Shown piece after piece: positions 63,943 to 64,000 of a DNA stretch of 64,000 nt. The notes under the pieces were generated by a model. That model worked only from the letters and a program-made list of their open reading frames with translations. It did no database searches and was not told where the DNA came from. Position 1 is the stretch's first letter, and the number at the start of each line of letters is the position of its first letter. The translations under genes were made by a program, and so were the position numbers. Where the stretch lies: NCBI RefSeq assembly GCF_016765655.2, contig NZ_CP086106.1:2662501-2726500 (forward strand). The letters run 5' to 3'. The DNA is from Skermanella mucosa. Lineage in GTDB: Bacteria; Pseudomonadota; Alphaproteobacteria; Azospirillales; Azospirillaceae.

Positions 63943-63951
63943 TGTGGATAA
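63943..63951 (-). promoter_or_regulatory. DnaA box
   Basis: TGTGGATAA, the exact complement of TTATCCACA (consensus DnaA box). A degenerate TGTGGGAAA follows a few bases downstream. One box can occur by chance; a cluster would have to continue beyond the window to suggest a replication origin. Confidence 0.45.
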
Positions 63952-64000
63952 GCTTGTGGGAAAGTCACGGGAGAAGTGTGCGTCCATCGGTCAGGACAGG

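Larger units (their letters stand above)
63235..64000. other. Low-coding, AT-richer right edge
   Basis: No convincing gene. A plus frame at 63445-63768 (107 residues) has poor codon bias and is doubtful. Two frames run off the edge: plus from an ATG at 63911, and minus ending at a stop at 63801; neither can be identified. Base composition differs from the rest of the window. It holds the inverted repeat at 63753-63771 and a perfect DnaA box at 63943-63951. Confidence 0.5.

Overview
The window looks like the main chromosome of a high-GC alphaproteobacterium, most likely a Rhodospirillales/Azospirillum–Skermanella-type organism. The supporting features are the block dusB(nifR3)-ntrB-ntrC-ntrY-ntrX-trkA-…-hfq-hflX, a fused ispDF, a pyruvate dehydrogenase E1-beta subunit carrying its own lipoyl domain, an alphaproteobacterial LexA box (GAAC-N7-GAAC) and an HrcA/CIRCE-controlled groESL. 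The genus is inference; the class is well supported. Almost everything is housekeeping. I see no insertion sequence, prophage, CRISPR array or obvious defence island.

Layout. 1-2.3 kb: the start of a GntR regulator (cut by the window edge), a DmeF-type metal exporter and a pair of small unknown genes. 2.6-7.5 kb: mazG, a short-chain dehydrogenase, an inositol-phosphatase-like enzyme, a tiny membrane peptide and groES-groEL. 7.7-19.8 kb (all minus strand): the long nitrogen-control/RNA block dusB-ntrBC-ntrYX-trkA-dat-HAD phosphatase-hfq-hflX. 19.9-22.5 kb: a CcsA/YpjD-like membrane protein, with divergent ispDF-cinA. 22.5-30.4 kb (minus): pdhA-pdhB-pdhC-lpdA-lipA-ratA with a NUC-type endonuclease gene at the end, covering synthesis of the lipoyl cofactor and the complex that uses it. 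30.6-35.4 kb (minus): ftsB-like, eno, pyrG, secG, tpiA. 35.7-46.1 kb: ppiD-trpE, then a convergent copper-type operon (cueR, divergent polysaccharide deacetylase, HMA chaperone), then trpG-trpD-trpC-moaC-moeA and lexA. 46.2-52 kb: a short methyltransferase-like gene, tRNA-Lys, coaD, gyrA and a MATE exporter. 52-64 kb: several very small proteins, a minimal MCP signalling domain, an HExxH protein resembling EpmC, hisC, an HtrA protease with a two-component system, a PAS_5 protein, a membrane-domain-less FtsK-like translocase, a small receiver pair and a low-coding, AT-richer right edge.

The points most worth a second look are: the copper-type operon, with a convincing MerR/CueR-spaced promoter, sitting inside the trp block; the soluble FtsK/SftA-like translocase with an unrecognised N-terminal domain; the HExxH protein next to a 123-residue free-standing MCP tip; the endonuclease ending the pdh/lip operon; and several perfect inverted repeats in intergenic DNA with no assigned regulator. 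I did not find a clearly new multi-gene system.
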